A stretch of 64,000 nt of DNA from DAOUJW01 sp965218945 (GTDB lineage Bacteria > Chloroflexota > Dehalococcoidia > Lucifugimonadales > UBA2985). The translations under genes were made by a program, and so were the position numbers. The stretch lies in contig OZ244718.1 of the NCBI GenBank assembly GCA_965218945.1, positions 1,798,001-1,862,000 on the forward strand. The letters run 5' to 3'. Below are positions 16,254 to 23,993 of the stretch, in pieces. Under the pieces are notes generated by a model, which saw only the letters and a program-made list of their open reading frames with translations, was not told where the DNA came from and did no database searches. Position 1 is the stretch's first letter. Each line of letters starts with the position of its first letter.

Positions 16254-17212
16254 CTTATTCTCTCAGGAGTTTTGGTACAGGGTGATAGCCTTCTTTGGAG
16301 TCAGCATATTGATGCCCATATGAGGGCGTATGGTGTTGTAGGTATCCAAGTAGCGCTGGTACCAGGCATTCAACTCCAGGTGGTCTCGAGGGGCCTCCTC
16401 CAACCAGAAGAAGAACTCCTCTTCATCCGTGCGAAAGCTGCGCTCAATCACCGCATTCTCATTAGGGGAACTCTTGTGGATGTAGAAATGCTCTAGTCCC
16501 ACCTCCTCACACTTGGCGTGAAAGCGCCTCTGGAACTCCAGGCCGTTGTCGGTCTGCACGTAACACACAGGGAAGGGCAGTGTCCTGGTTGCATGGTACA
16601 AGGCAAGGAGCGATCCCGCTTCGTCTACTTTGGGGAGGATAAGCCCCACCTTGTAGCGGGTGGAGATATCCATGGCAGCATACAGGTAACACGTGTAGGG
16701 CAACCCGGAGAGCTCCGGAGTCACGTACTTCACGTCCATCTGGAGGTAACCAAGTCCGGGACAGTTACTGGGTCGCATGACCTGGCCGTTCTGGAATCGG
16801 GGCCGTCGTCGTTTGGTACTGGGACGGACCAGTCCCACTCTGTGTAAGTACCTGTGAATGGTCGATGCCGATGCCTCTAACCCCTCCGATTTTGCCTTGA
16901 CCGCCAGCTTTCTCCCGACAGAAACCCGTCGCTTCCCTCCACATTCGTACCAGGGCCGCAGCCTCCCCACTCAGCACACGCTTGGGATGTTTGGGAGCTG
17001 TGGACTGGCGCTGTACCCCGCGCCACCGGACGTAGCCCCAGGGTTGTCGCCCACGGTCCACCCAGCGCTTCACGGTACGCCGGTCTATACCTAGCTGACG
17101 GGCTGCTTCTGAACTGTTCTGACCACATGCCTTCCACGTCTCTATTATTGTCCGTATCGGTATCCTTGTCATATCTCATTCTACAACCTGTACCTTTTCT
17201 TGTGAGAATAAG
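16254..17212 (-). mobile_element. IS481-like insertion sequence, 959 bp
   Basis: The element is bounded by CTTATTCTC (16254-16262) and its exact complement GAGAATAAG (17204-17212), and the similarity continues inward with small gaps to a shared GGTACAGG. Direct ATTGAC repeats flank both ends. The inside is filled by a DDE transposase gene on the minus strand. Gene content (helix-turn-helix plus rve-type DDE domain) and size fit the IS481 family. It is inserted between the divergent tRNA-Ile and iron-sulfur carrier genes. The transposase frame is broken, so the copy may be inactive. Confidence 0.85.
16263..17172 (-). pseudogene. IS481-like transposase, frameshifted
   Basis: Two overlapping minus-strand frames together make one transposase of about 300 residues. 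The first (from ATG 17172) holds a helix-turn-helix: NSSEAARQLGIDRRTVKRWV, then EAAALVRMWREATGFC. The second holds the rest of the helix-turn-helix region (KAKSEGLEASASTIHRYLHR) and the catalytic domain, with DDE residues in LQMDVKYVT, VQTDNGLEF and NAVIERSFRTDEEEF. The join is near 16908-16918 and needs a +1 shift, which is not the usual -1 programmed shift of insertion sequences, so a mutation is more likely. The coding region ends one base inside the left inverted repeat. Programmed +1 frameshifting cannot be excluded. Confidence 0.8.
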
Positions 17213-17218
17213 ATTGAC
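17213..17218. repeat. Target-site duplication ATTGAC (right)
   Basis: This second ATTGAC follows the right inverted repeat GAGAATAAG directly. Five of its bases form most of the TTGACT -35 box of the downstream promoter. Confidence 0.8.
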
Positions 17219-17242
17219 TTGCTTTGTGTTTGGCGATAGAAT
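17214..17242 (+). promoter_or_regulatory. Promoter of the iron-sulfur carrier gene
   Basis: TTGACT (17214-17219), a 17-base spacer and TAGAAT (17237-17242) form a near-consensus sigma-A promoter 45 bases before the start codon at 17287. The -35 box overlaps the target-site duplication of the insertion sequence. Sequence upstream of the -35 is therefore now insertion-sequence DNA. Confidence 0.65.
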
Positions 17243-17286
17243 TCCAGTAGGATATTCTACAAATTGCTCTGAGAGGTAAGGACATT

Positions 17287-17619
17287 ATGCCCCTGACCAT
17301 TAGCATCTCCGAGAAAGCAGCAAAGAAGGCGCGGGAGTTTGCCCACAAGGACGATGTGGAGGAGTTCGGGTTGCGGGTGGGCGTCAAGGGGGGAGGCTGC
17401 TCAGGCCTGACCTACACCCTCTCCATAGATGCGGAGTCCGGACCTGAGGACAAGGTCATAGACGATAACGGCATAAAGCTGTTCATAGACAAGAAGAGCT
17501 ACGTTTTCCTGGCAGGCACAGTCTTGGAGTACTCTGACGGTCTCAACGGCAAGGGATTCGAGTTCCACAACCCCAACGCCAAGACCACCTGCGGCTGCGG
17601 CACCTCTTTCTCCGTATAG
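17287..17619 (+). CDS. A-type iron-sulfur cluster carrier (IscA/SufA/ErpA family)
   Basis: This 110-residue protein belongs to the HesB/IscA family, which receives Fe-S clusters from the scaffold and delivers them to target enzymes in the cytoplasm. The three conserved cysteines are present in VKGGGCSG and in the C-terminal TTCGCGTSFSV. Length matches the family (about 105-120). A GAGAGGTAAGG sequence precedes the ATG. The next gene is a YgfZ/GcvT-like protein, itself linked to Fe-S enzyme maturation, so the two genes fit together functionally. The promoter was touched by an insertion sequence. Sequence alone cannot separate IscA, SufA and ErpA here. Confidence 0.9.
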   Translation: MPLTISISEKAAKKAREFAHKDDVEEFGLRVGVKGGGCSGLTYTLSIDAESGPEDKVIDDNGIKLFIDKKSYVFLAGTVLEYSDGLNGKGFEFHNPNAKTTCGCGTSFSV

Positions 17620-17702
17620 GAGTGGGACCGCTCCAAATACACTCTAAAAGGGTCGTCTGAGATCACAGAGATATCAGGCGGCCCTGATTGGTTTATAAGC
17701 CG

Positions 17703-18779
17703 ATGCAAGAAACAGCCTCAAGCAAGATCACAACTCTGCACGACGTGCAGGAGAAGGCCGGAGCGACCTTCGCGTCCTTCGACGGGTGGGAGTTGCCCCG
17801 TACTTACGGGAACACGAGCGAGGAGTACAGGGCCGCCAGGCAAAGCGCCGCCTTGCTCGACCGCTCAGCCTTCGGACGGCTGCGCATCTCGGGAGCCGAC
17901 GGGCTTGACCTGCTCAACCGTCTATCAACCAACAAGGTAATCGATCTGGCCACCGGAGAGGGCGCGTCAACAGTCCTCACCACCAACAAGGGCCGCATCA
18001 TCGACCTGCTCCCGATAATCAACCTGGGCGATGAGCTTCTGGTTATCACCAGCCCACAGACGGTACAGAACGTGGTGGACTGGATCGACCTGTACACCTT
18101 TGGAGAGGACATACAGGTGAGGGACGTCACGGAAGAGACTGCGTTGCTTTCCATCATAGGGCCTGATGCCGGAGCGCTTCTGGGCCCGGACGCAACGTCG
18201 CTGAGTCTCTGCGGCACCCGGGAAGTTTCCCTTGAAGGCGTTCAAGCCCATGTCGTCCGTACCGACGCGTTGGGCACAACCGGCTACGACCTGCTCGTAA
18301 CCAAGTCGCAGGCTGAAGAGGCGTGGGACGCCCTGCTCCGGATTGGAGCGGTCCCAATGGGAGAGGACGCAGCCGAGATGCTCCGAGTCGAGCAAGGGGC
18401 GCCCCGCTACGGCAGAGAGCTGAGCGAGGAGTTCAACCCCCTGGAGGCGGGACTGCTCCCGTCCATCAGCTTCGATAAGGGGTGCTACATCGGTCAGGAG
18501 GTTGTGGTCAGGCTAAACACCTACGACAAGGTGCAAAAGCACCTGGTTGGCATCGCCGTAACAGAGGGCAGCGCTCTGCCCGAGCAGCGCCTGGAGGTGG
18601 ACGGGAAGGACGCGGGCTTGCTGACGTCTGTCGCGCACTCTCCCATCCTGGAGAGCGACCTGGCCCTTGGGTACGTCCGCACGCGCCACGCCTCGGTGGG
18701 TCAAGAGGTGGATATCAGAAACGGCGATGGGCATTCCCGGGGCAGGATTGTGGCTCTTCCGATAGACCGGGCCACCTAG
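17703..18779 (+). CDS. YgfZ/GcvT-like folate-binding protein
   Basis: This 358-residue protein has the GcvT-type aminomethyltransferase fold used by YgfZ, a tetrahydrofolate-binding factor that supports Fe-S enzymes. The YgfZ signature K-G-C-Y-I-G-Q-E is present near residue 260 (FDKGCYIGQEVVVRL). The N-terminal GWELPRTYGNTSEEYRAAR and the LLDRSAFGRLRISGADGLDLL stretch match GcvT family proteins. The P-, H- and L-proteins of the glycine cleavage system are not nearby, which favours YgfZ-type over true GcvT. I start at ATG 17703 rather than TTG 17688. It lies downstream of the iron-sulfur carrier on the same strand. Confidence 0.8.
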   Translation: MQETASSKITTLHDVQEKAGATFASFDGWELPRTYGNTSEEYRAARQSAALLDRSAFGRLRISGADGLDLLNRLSTNKVIDLATGEGASTVLTTNKGRIIDLLPIINLGDELLVITSPQTVQNVVDWIDLYTFGEDIQVRDVTEETALLSIIGPDAGALLGPDATSLSLCGTREVSLEGVQAHVVRTDALGTTGYDLLVTKSQAEEAWDALLRIGAVPMGEDAAEMLRVEQGAPRYGRELSEEFNPLEAGLLPSISFDKGCYIGQEVVVRLNTYDKVQKHLVGIAVTEGSALPEQRLEVDGKDAGLLTSVAHSPILESDLALGYVRTRHASVGQEVDIRNGDGHSRGRIVALPIDRAT

Positions 18780-18794
18780 CAGACGCGGGCTCGC

Positions 18795-19547
18795 CTAGAC
18801 GCCTATCAGGGAGATCCCTCCGTCCAGCACAAGCACCTGGCCCCTGATCATATCCGCATCCTCGCTGCACAGAAACGCCACCACCTTTGCCATGTCCTCG
18901 TCTGTAACCAGGCGTCCGGCAGGCGTGCGTCGCAGAGAGTCGCCTATCATCTCCTCCCGATTCGGGAAGTGCCTCAGAGCGTCGGTGTCCACAATCCCGC
19001 CGGCGACGGCGTTGACCACGATTCCCCGTGGCGCAAGCTCGACCGCCAGGTAACGCGTCAGCGCCTCCAGACCCGCCTTGGAGACTCCCACAGCCAGGTA
19101 GTTGGACAGCACCAGTTGAGACCCCAGGCTGGTGATGTTGACAATGTGCCCTCCATTGGGCATCAGTTTCGCCGCCTCCTTGGCGCACAGCCAGGGCGCT
19201 CTGGTGTTGATATCGAGGGTCCAGTCCCAATGCTTGGTCTCCAGTTCCATGGCCGACCTCTGTACGCCGGAAGCGGCGTTGTTGATCAGGATGTCGAGGC
19301 GTCCAAACTCCTTCTCGACTTGCCGGAACATCTCCTGGATTCTGGCCGGCTCTCCCAGGTGAGCCCTCAGCCGCAGACAGCGCACGCCTAACTCCGAGAC
19401 CTCGGCCTCGGTTGCCCTTGCTGCCTCGTGGCCGCGCGCGTAGTTGATGATGACGTCGGCGCCGCGACGGGCCAACTCCAGCGCAATGGCGCGCCCGATC
19501 CCACGCGAGCCGCCGGTCACAAGAGCTACCTTATCATTGAGAGACAT
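18795..19547 (-). CDS. fabL: Enoyl-ACP reductase III (FabL type)
   Basis: A 250-residue short-chain dehydrogenase with the NADPH motif TGGSRGIG near residue 11 and the NNAASG motif. It has a Y-x6-K active site (NYLAVGVSKAG) in place of the Y-x3-K of ketoreductases, the hallmark of enoyl-ACP reductases. HWDWTLDIN, TRYLAVELAPRGIVVNAV, HFPNREEM and ADMIRGQ match Bacillus FabL closely. It reduces trans-2-enoyl-ACP in the last step of fatty acid elongation. It is the last gene of a leftward operon with dehydratase, plsX and fabG genes, which supports the role. Separation from fabG is 140 bases. Confidence 0.85.
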   Translation of the reverse strand: MSLNDKVALVTGGSRGIGRAIALELARRGADVIINYARGHEAARATEAEVSELGVRCLRLRAHLGEPARIQEMFRQVEKEFGRLDILINNAASGVQRSAMELETKHWDWTLDINTRAPWLCAKEAAKLMPNGGHIVNITSLGSQLVLSNYLAVGVSKAGLEALTRYLAVELAPRGIVVNAVAGGIVDTDALRHFPNREEMIGDSLRRTPAGRLVTDEDMAKVVAFLCSEDADMIRGQVLVLDGGISLIGV

Positions 19548-19687
19548 GAGGCTTCATTATGTCTGTGGTTTTCGCGGTAGTATCCGACAAGGCAGTGTCT
19601 GAGCAACCACTCCCCTTCACTACTATCGGCGCAATGGGTGCGGAGGTATAGACAGCCGCGCCCCTTCGAATCAAGGCCTACCCTCTG

Positions 19688-20431
19688 CTACAGCTCTATG
19701 CCACCATCCACCCTTATAACCTCACCTGTTATATAGCTGGCCTCTTCGCTAGCAAGGTATCCCACCAGGCTGGCTACGTCTTCCGCCGATCCAAAGCGGT
19801 TCTGAGGTATTCTGGAGAGGATGAGTTCCTTGAACTCGGGGTTCAGGTCTTCCACTATCTCCGTTGCGATGTACCCCGGAGCCACGGCGTTGACGGTGAT
19901 GCTGCGGGAAGCCACTTCCTTGGCGATGCTCCGTGAGAAGGCGATCATTCCGGCCTTGGATGCGGCGTAGTTGGACTGGCCGGGGTTGCCCTCGAGGCCA
20001 ACGACGGAGACAACGTTGATTATCCTGCCCCACCGCTTGCGTACCATATATTTAAGAGCCGCCTTGGTGCAGTAGAAGGTCCCCTTGAGGTTAGTGTTGA
20101 TGACTTCGTCCCAAACATCCTCGGCCATTCGGAGGAGAAGGCTGTCGTGGATTATGCCCGCGTTGTTCACAAGTATGTCGACGCCGCCCCATGCGTCCTC
20201 AATCTTCTTGACCATGGCCTCGATTGCCGCCCCCTGGGTTACGTCGGCGCCTACGGCCATAGCCTCTCCGCCCATTCCGGTCACGGCATCCACCACCCAC
20301 TGGGCGGCCTCTTCGTTTGATTTGTAGTTTACGGCTATCCTGTTCCCCTCTCTCGCCAGTCTGAGGGCGATAGCCCTGCCTATACCCCGCGATCCGCCAG
20401 TGATAAGGGCCACCCTGCCGTTGTTGCTCAA
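19688..20431 (-). CDS. fabG: 3-oxoacyl-ACP reductase
   Basis: This 247-residue short-chain dehydrogenase reduces 3-oxoacyl-ACP with NADPH in fatty acid synthesis. It has TGGSRGIGRAIA at the cofactor loop, NNAGI, the catalytic Ser region (NVVSVVG) and Y-x3-K (SNYAASKAG), and the FabG-typical C-terminal ITGEVIRVDGGIEL. Length matches FabG (about 245). It starts one base after the plsX stop on the minus strand and lies in the same operon as plsX and the MaoC dehydratase genes. No alternative function is suggested by the sequence. Confidence 0.92.
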   Translation of the reverse strand: MSNNGRVALITGGSRGIGRAIALRLAREGNRIAVNYKSNEEAAQWVVDAVTGMGGEAMAVGADVTQGAAIEAMVKKIEDAWGGVDILVNNAGIIHDSLLLRMAEDVWDEVINTNLKGTFYCTKAALKYMVRKRWGRIINVVSVVGLEGNPGQSNYAASKAGMIAFSRSIAKEVASRSITVNAVAPGYIATEIVEDLNPEFKELILSRIPQNRFGSAEDVASLVGYLASEEASYITGEVIRVDGGIEL

Positions 20432-20432
20432 C

Positions 20433-21461
20433 CTATCTCTCCTGATTGCTTTGCATTCGCGCCTGCACCTGAGCCAAGTCGCGCCTCATCATGTCCACCA
20501 AGCCCTGTTCCAGAGTGTTACGGGCCATTTCTATGGCGGCGGTCACGGAAGGTGCCTTTGACCTGCCATGCCCCACAATCGCCACTCCGTTAAGGCCAAG
20601 AAGAGGCCCTCCTCCCACATGCTCCACAGCGTTGGTGAGCCGGCTCAACTCCGCCATGATTCCTTCGGCCATCCCTCGCGCCTCCTCCGGTATCCTGGCT
20701 TTTAGATACTCTATCACAGCCATACCAAGTCCTTCAGCGAATTTCATAAGAACGTTCCCCACAAAGCCGTCGCAGACCACCACGTCAGCCTTGCCAAGTG
20801 GAACGTCAACTCCTTCGATATTGCCTATGAAATTCAGTCCGCTCGACTGGAAAAGCTGGTACGCCTCCCTGACCTGCCGGTTTCCCTTCCCCTCCTCTGT
20901 ACCCACGCTGAGCAACGCCACCCGGGGCTGCTGAATTCCGTGGAGCACTTTTGCGATGGCTGACCCCAGGACGGCGTAGTTAAGCAGCTGGGAGGGTCGG
21001 CAGTCTATGCTTGTGCCAAGATCCAGCACCGTGGTGTGGGGAGCTAGGCCCAGAAACGGCCCTCCCAGAGCCGGCCTCTCGACTCCCTCCAGAGTGCCCA
21101 AGGCCACCGCGCCCGCGGCCATAGTAGCCCCGGTGGAGCCCATCGACACAAAGGCGTTGGCCTTGCCCTCCTTCACCAGTCCGGCAGCCACTACTATAGA
21201 TGCGTTGGGCTTGCTGCGAAATGCCTCTATGGGAGACTCAGACTCCGTTATCACGCCGATGGACGGGACAACCCGGAGGTTAGACGGCATCGGCGACGGC
21301 AGCATTCCCTCCATAGCCTCCGGTTCACCCACCAGTAGCACGTCTACGCTGCCCTTGGCCGCTGCTTCCACAGCGCCCAGGATGATCTCACCGGGGGCGA
21401 AGTCGCCACCCATTGCGTCCACTGCTATGCAGTATCTGGTCTGTTCTCTATCGTTGGTCAA
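20433..21461 (-). CDS. plsX: Phosphate acyltransferase PlsX
   Basis: A 342-residue PlsX protein, which converts acyl-ACP to acyl-phosphate, the acyl donor for the first step of phospholipid synthesis. The N-terminal AVDAMGGDFAPGEIILGAVEAA and later FVSMGSTGATMAAGAVALG, DLGTSIDCRP, VGTEEGKGN and VCDGFVGNVLMKFAEG are all family signatures. Length is typical. Its start overlaps the upstream dehydratase gene stop by ATGA, and fabG follows one base after its stop. The tight packing links membrane lipid initiation with fatty acid elongation in one transcript. Confidence 0.95.
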   Translation of the reverse strand: MTNDREQTRYCIAVDAMGGDFAPGEIILGAVEAAAKGSVDVLLVGEPEAMEGMLPSPMPSNLRVVPSIGVITESESPIEAFRSKPNASIVVAAGLVKEGKANAFVSMGSTGATMAAGAVALGTLEGVERPALGGPFLGLAPHTTVLDLGTSIDCRPSQLLNYAVLGSAIAKVLHGIQQPRVALLSVGTEEGKGNRQVREAYQLFQSSGLNFIGNIEGVDVPLGKADVVVCDGFVGNVLMKFAEGLGMAVIEYLKARIPEEARGMAEGIMAELSRLTNAVEHVGGGPLLGLNGVAIVGHGRSKAPSVTAAIEMARNTLEQGLVDMMRRDLAQVQARMQSNQER

Positions 21462-21910
21462 TGTCTCTCTTCCCTGTTGCTGTCGCTACTCTCTGACGGC
21501 ATTGTAACCGATGCCTCTCCATTTATCACCTCCTCGCCGCCCTGCCTGCAGCACCTGACGGAGCAGTCTATACGCAGAAGGCCGTCTTCACGCGAGACCT
21601 TGAGAACTTCGCCGGAGGTTGTCACCTCATCCCCGGGATACACGGGGGCGCGAAACCTGACCTTAAGGCGTCCGCTCTCCGGCCAGTGCCTGCCGAAGGA
21701 CCGGCCCATCATGTCCGATATGTAGGCCAGCACCAGCATACCGTGAGCCACGATTTGCCCGTAGTGCGTGCCGGCTGCAAACTGGGAGTCGAGGTGAAGG
21801 GGATTGAAGTCGCCGCTGGCCTCGGCGTACTTGCCTATGCCATCCTGGGTAACCACCCTTTCCACCGACGCAAGGGCATCACCGGCCTTCACCGGGCCCG
21901 CTTCAGCCAC
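21458..21910 (-). CDS. MaoC-like hydroxyacyl dehydratase, catalytic subunit (HadB-like)
   Basis: This 150-residue protein has the MaoC/R-hydratase hot-dog fold with the catalytic motif Y-A-x-x-S-G-D-x-N-P-x-H (YAEASGDFNPLHLD), where Asp and His act in hydration and dehydration. AHGMLVLAYISDM follows as in the family. It is the counterpart of mycobacterial HadB, the catalytic subunit of the (3R)-hydroxyacyl-ACP dehydratase. The upstream gene overlaps it by 8 bases and encodes a MaoC-fold protein without this motif, and plsX overlaps its end. The start codon is GTG. In this operon it would replace FabZ. An enoyl-CoA hydratase role is less likely given the neighbours. Confidence 0.75.
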   Translation of the reverse strand: MAEAGPVKAGDALASVERVVTQDGIGKYAEASGDFNPLHLDSQFAAGTHYGQIVAHGMLVLAYISDMMGRSFGRHWPESGRLKVRFRAPVYPGDEVTTSGEVLKVSREDGLLRIDCSVRCCRQGGEEVINGEASVTMPSESSDSNREERH

Positions 21911-22304
21911 GGTCTTCAGGCACGAGCACCGTGCTCCTCCCTTCCACTACCTGATTCTCATGGGCGTCAGTGGCGGAGAAGTCTATGGCCAGAAACCGCC
22001 ATCCGCCTCGAACGGAATTCTGGGCGAGCCTGGCTCTGAACAGGACTGTATCTTCTTTGCCGACGGTCCCGGAGAAAGACAACTCCTGAGCGGCGTGGAC
22101 GGCGCCCGCCGGCAGGTCGATCTCTTGAAGGATAATTCCCAGCGCGTAGGCGCCCAAGGCTGTGGGAGGCACTACGTCCAGATCCCGGAACATAGCGTTG
22201 GACTCCTGCACGGCCTCGACGTAGAGGTCTACTTCCTGAGGTTGAAGCCGGCGTGTAACCGGCGCAAACTCGTGGCCGACGGGGAGTTCAGCTATATCTG
22301 GCAC
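21903..22304 (-). CDS. MaoC N-terminal-like dehydratase subunit (HadA-like)
   Basis: A 133-residue hot-dog-fold protein of the MaoC dehydratase N-terminal type (FAS1-like). It has VGHEFAPVTRRLQPQEVDLY and an HAAQELSFSGTVGKEDTVLFRARLA stretch, but lacks the Asp/His catalytic motif seen in the next gene. Non-catalytic and catalytic MaoC subunits commonly form heterodimers, as HadA-HadB do in Mycobacterium. It is the first gene of the leftward fatty-acid operon and overlaps the next gene by 8 bases, which suits 1:1 subunit production. The start is GTG with AAAGG a few bases upstream. Confidence 0.65.
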   Translation of the reverse strand: MPDIAELPVGHEFAPVTRRLQPQEVDLYVEAVQESNAMFRDLDVVPPTALGAYALGIILQEIDLPAGAVHAAQELSFSGTVGKEDTVLFRARLAQNSVRGGWRFLAIDFSATDAHENQVVEGRSTVLVPEDRG

Positions 22305-22347
22305 GTTGCCTTTCAGGGAGTGGTGCTACTCGGTTCAAGCTAGGTCG

Positions 22348-22377
22348 ATTATAAGGGGAGGCCAGTCAGCAAATCAA
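22348..22377 (-). promoter_or_regulatory. Candidate promoter of the fatty-acid operon
   Basis: On the minus strand TTGATT (22372-22377), an 18-base spacer and TATAAT (22348-22353) lie about 45 bases before the GTG start of the first dehydratase gene. The -10 is perfect and the -35 matches at four positions. Confidence 0.5.
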
Positions 22378-22459
22378 GAAGATGGGCCATCAGCAACCCG
22401 CTCTTATAGGGGTCTTAGCGGAAGCCCTGAAAGTCGTCAAAATCGCCCGTGAGAAACTA

Positions 22460-22488
22460 TTGACAACGTTGTCCAGACTGAATAGCAT
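22460..22488 (+). promoter_or_regulatory. Candidate promoter of the YihY-family gene
   Basis: TTGACA (22460-22465), 17 bases, and TAGCAT (22483-22488) precede the TTG start at 22522. The palindrome ACAACGTTGT (22463-22472) overlaps the -35 box and could be an operator half. Confidence 0.45.
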
Positions 22489-22521
22489 TCACTTCGTCAG
22501 TAGAGGTGCTGGACGCCGAAC

Positions 22522-23466
22522 TTGATAGTCGTTTTATTCAGATTCATAGAGATCTGTGCACGGGCAGTCAACGACTTCCTGGGGAAGAATGGGCCCCAGC
22601 TAGCCGCAGCGGTGTCATACTATGCCCTCTTCTCCCTCTTCCCGCTGTCCCTCGCCATCATATTCGTCCTGAGCTTCTTTCTTGGGCCGGACTCCATTTC
22701 GAATCTAGCTCAGAGCGCCGCAGAGCAAGCTCCAATCTCCAGTGAGACCGTCAGAGACGCTCTCACAAACACGCTGAGCAGCAGGAGCATTGCGGGCCTG
22801 GCAGGTCTCATAGGACTCCTGTGGGCGGGCACGGCCGTGTTCGGGGCTATTCGGAAGGGCATTAACGCCACTTGGGGTATAACCAAGCCGCGGCCGTTCT
22901 TTCAGGAACGTCTCATTGACATCTCCCTAATGGCGGGAGCGACAGTACTTTTGCTCGTCTCCATCTCCTCCACAGCGGTTCTGAGCAACCTGAAGGAGAT
23001 TTTGGAGTTCGTCACCAGAGAGACACACGTTAACAGCGATTTCCTGTGGGACTGGCTTGGCTCCCTGATTCCTCCCGTGCTCTCTTTCATGGTCTTCATC
23101 TCGATTTACTGGTTTCTCCCCAATACTAAGGTCAAGATAATAGAAGCGCTGCCTGGGGCCATTGCCGCCACAGTAACCTTTGAAATCCTCAAAGGGATCT
23201 TTGTGTGGTACGTAAGCGGCAACTCGTTATACTCCACGATATACGGGTCTATTGGCAGCATTGTGGCTCTTCTCATGTGGGTCTACCTGTCCGCGAACAT
23301 ACTGCTTTTCGGGTCGCTGATAACGTATCGCTTCGCATCTTACCGCGCGGACAAGAGGACAAAAGAAGAGGCGTTGATGGTGTACGACGCAACCGAGATC
23401 GTGCGGGAACCGGCGCCTGTGCCGGTGCCTGTGGTCAGAAGGTCCCGCAGAGAAGACTCTTCCTAG
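22522..23466 (+). CDS. YihY/BrkB family inner-membrane protein
   Basis: A 314-residue membrane protein of the YihY family (once called ribonuclease BN in error). About six hydrophobic segments can be seen, e.g. VSYYALFSLFPLSLAIIFVL (about 29-50), GLAGLIGLLWAGTAVFGAI, LMAGATVLLLVS, LSFMVFISIYWFLP and SIVALLMWVYLSANILLFGS. The family signature YxxxxSLFPLxL is present. The start is probably TTG 22522; no better in-frame start is near. The C-terminal tail is soluble and Pro/Val-rich. It is divergent from the fatty-acid operon. The molecular role of the family is unknown; it may act in membrane transport or envelope function. Confidence 0.85.
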   Translation: MIVVLFRFIEICARAVNDFLGKNGPQLAAAVSYYALFSLFPLSLAIIFVLSFFLGPDSISNLAQSAAEQAPISSETVRDALTNTLSSRSIAGLAGLIGLLWAGTAVFGAIRKGINATWGITKPRPFFQERLIDISLMAGATVLLLVSISSTAVLSNLKEILEFVTRETHVNSDFLWDWLGSLIPPVLSFMVFISIYWFLPNTKVKIIEALPGAIAATVTFEILKGIFVWYVSGNSLYSTIYGSIGSIVALLMWVYLSANILLFGSLITYRFASYRADKRTKEEALMVYDATEIVREPAPVPVPVVRRSRREDSS

Positions 23467-23669
23467 CCTCCACCTTCACTTCAGGACCAAATTTCACTCA
23501 GCGCTCGCAGCCCGGGCTACCTGCGCTCGACCCGTGCTCCCGGCTTTACACCCAAGTTATTGATGCGCTAAAACTGCAAGAGTCGGCAGCCCAAGGACAC
23601 CCTTGAACCGCCGGCCATTATTCGTATTACCACAGGTATCGCCTCGCGGACGACCGACCCTATTAGAGC

Positions 23670-23978
23670 CTAGATGCCTCCCCTGCCGCCGTTCCCGCCA
23701 AACTCGTGGTTGCTGAACACGCCCACGTCCCTGCCCTGATGCACGTGTATTATCAGCTCGTCCCTGGAGACCCCAACCACGTCCACTATCTCCTCGTCTA
23801 TGGTCTCGATTAGCTCCTGTATGGCCTCCTGGGTAAGGCTCTCGTCGACGCACAGGGTGGCGTGAATGACGGCGGGAGTGAGATGGATGTCCAGACGCCC
23901 TACCGGCGCGTCCTCCTCCAGCACCGTGTACACTTCCGAATAGGGGGTGCGACACTCCCGCTCAAAGCCGTATTCCAT
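23670..23978 (-). CDS. Hypothetical 102-residue protein downstream of proA
   Basis: This small acidic protein starts at ATG 23978 behind an AGGGGAG Shine-Dalgarno and begins 15 bases after the proA stop, so it is probably the last gene of that transcript. The middle (ESLTQEAIQELIETIDEEIVDVVGVSRDELIIHVHQG) reads like an alternating helix and strand domain, and the tail is Gly-rich (FGGNGGRGGI). I do not recognise a family, and no catalytic motif is apparent. The neighbouring proline genes give no clear functional link. Confidence 0.6.
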   Translation of the reverse strand: MEYGFERECRTPYSEVYTVLEEDAPVGRLDIHLTPAVIHATLCVDESLTQEAIQELIETIDEEIVDVVGVSRDELIIHVHQGRDVGVFSNHEFGGNGGRGGI

Positions 23979-23993
23979 GTACGCTCTCCCCTT

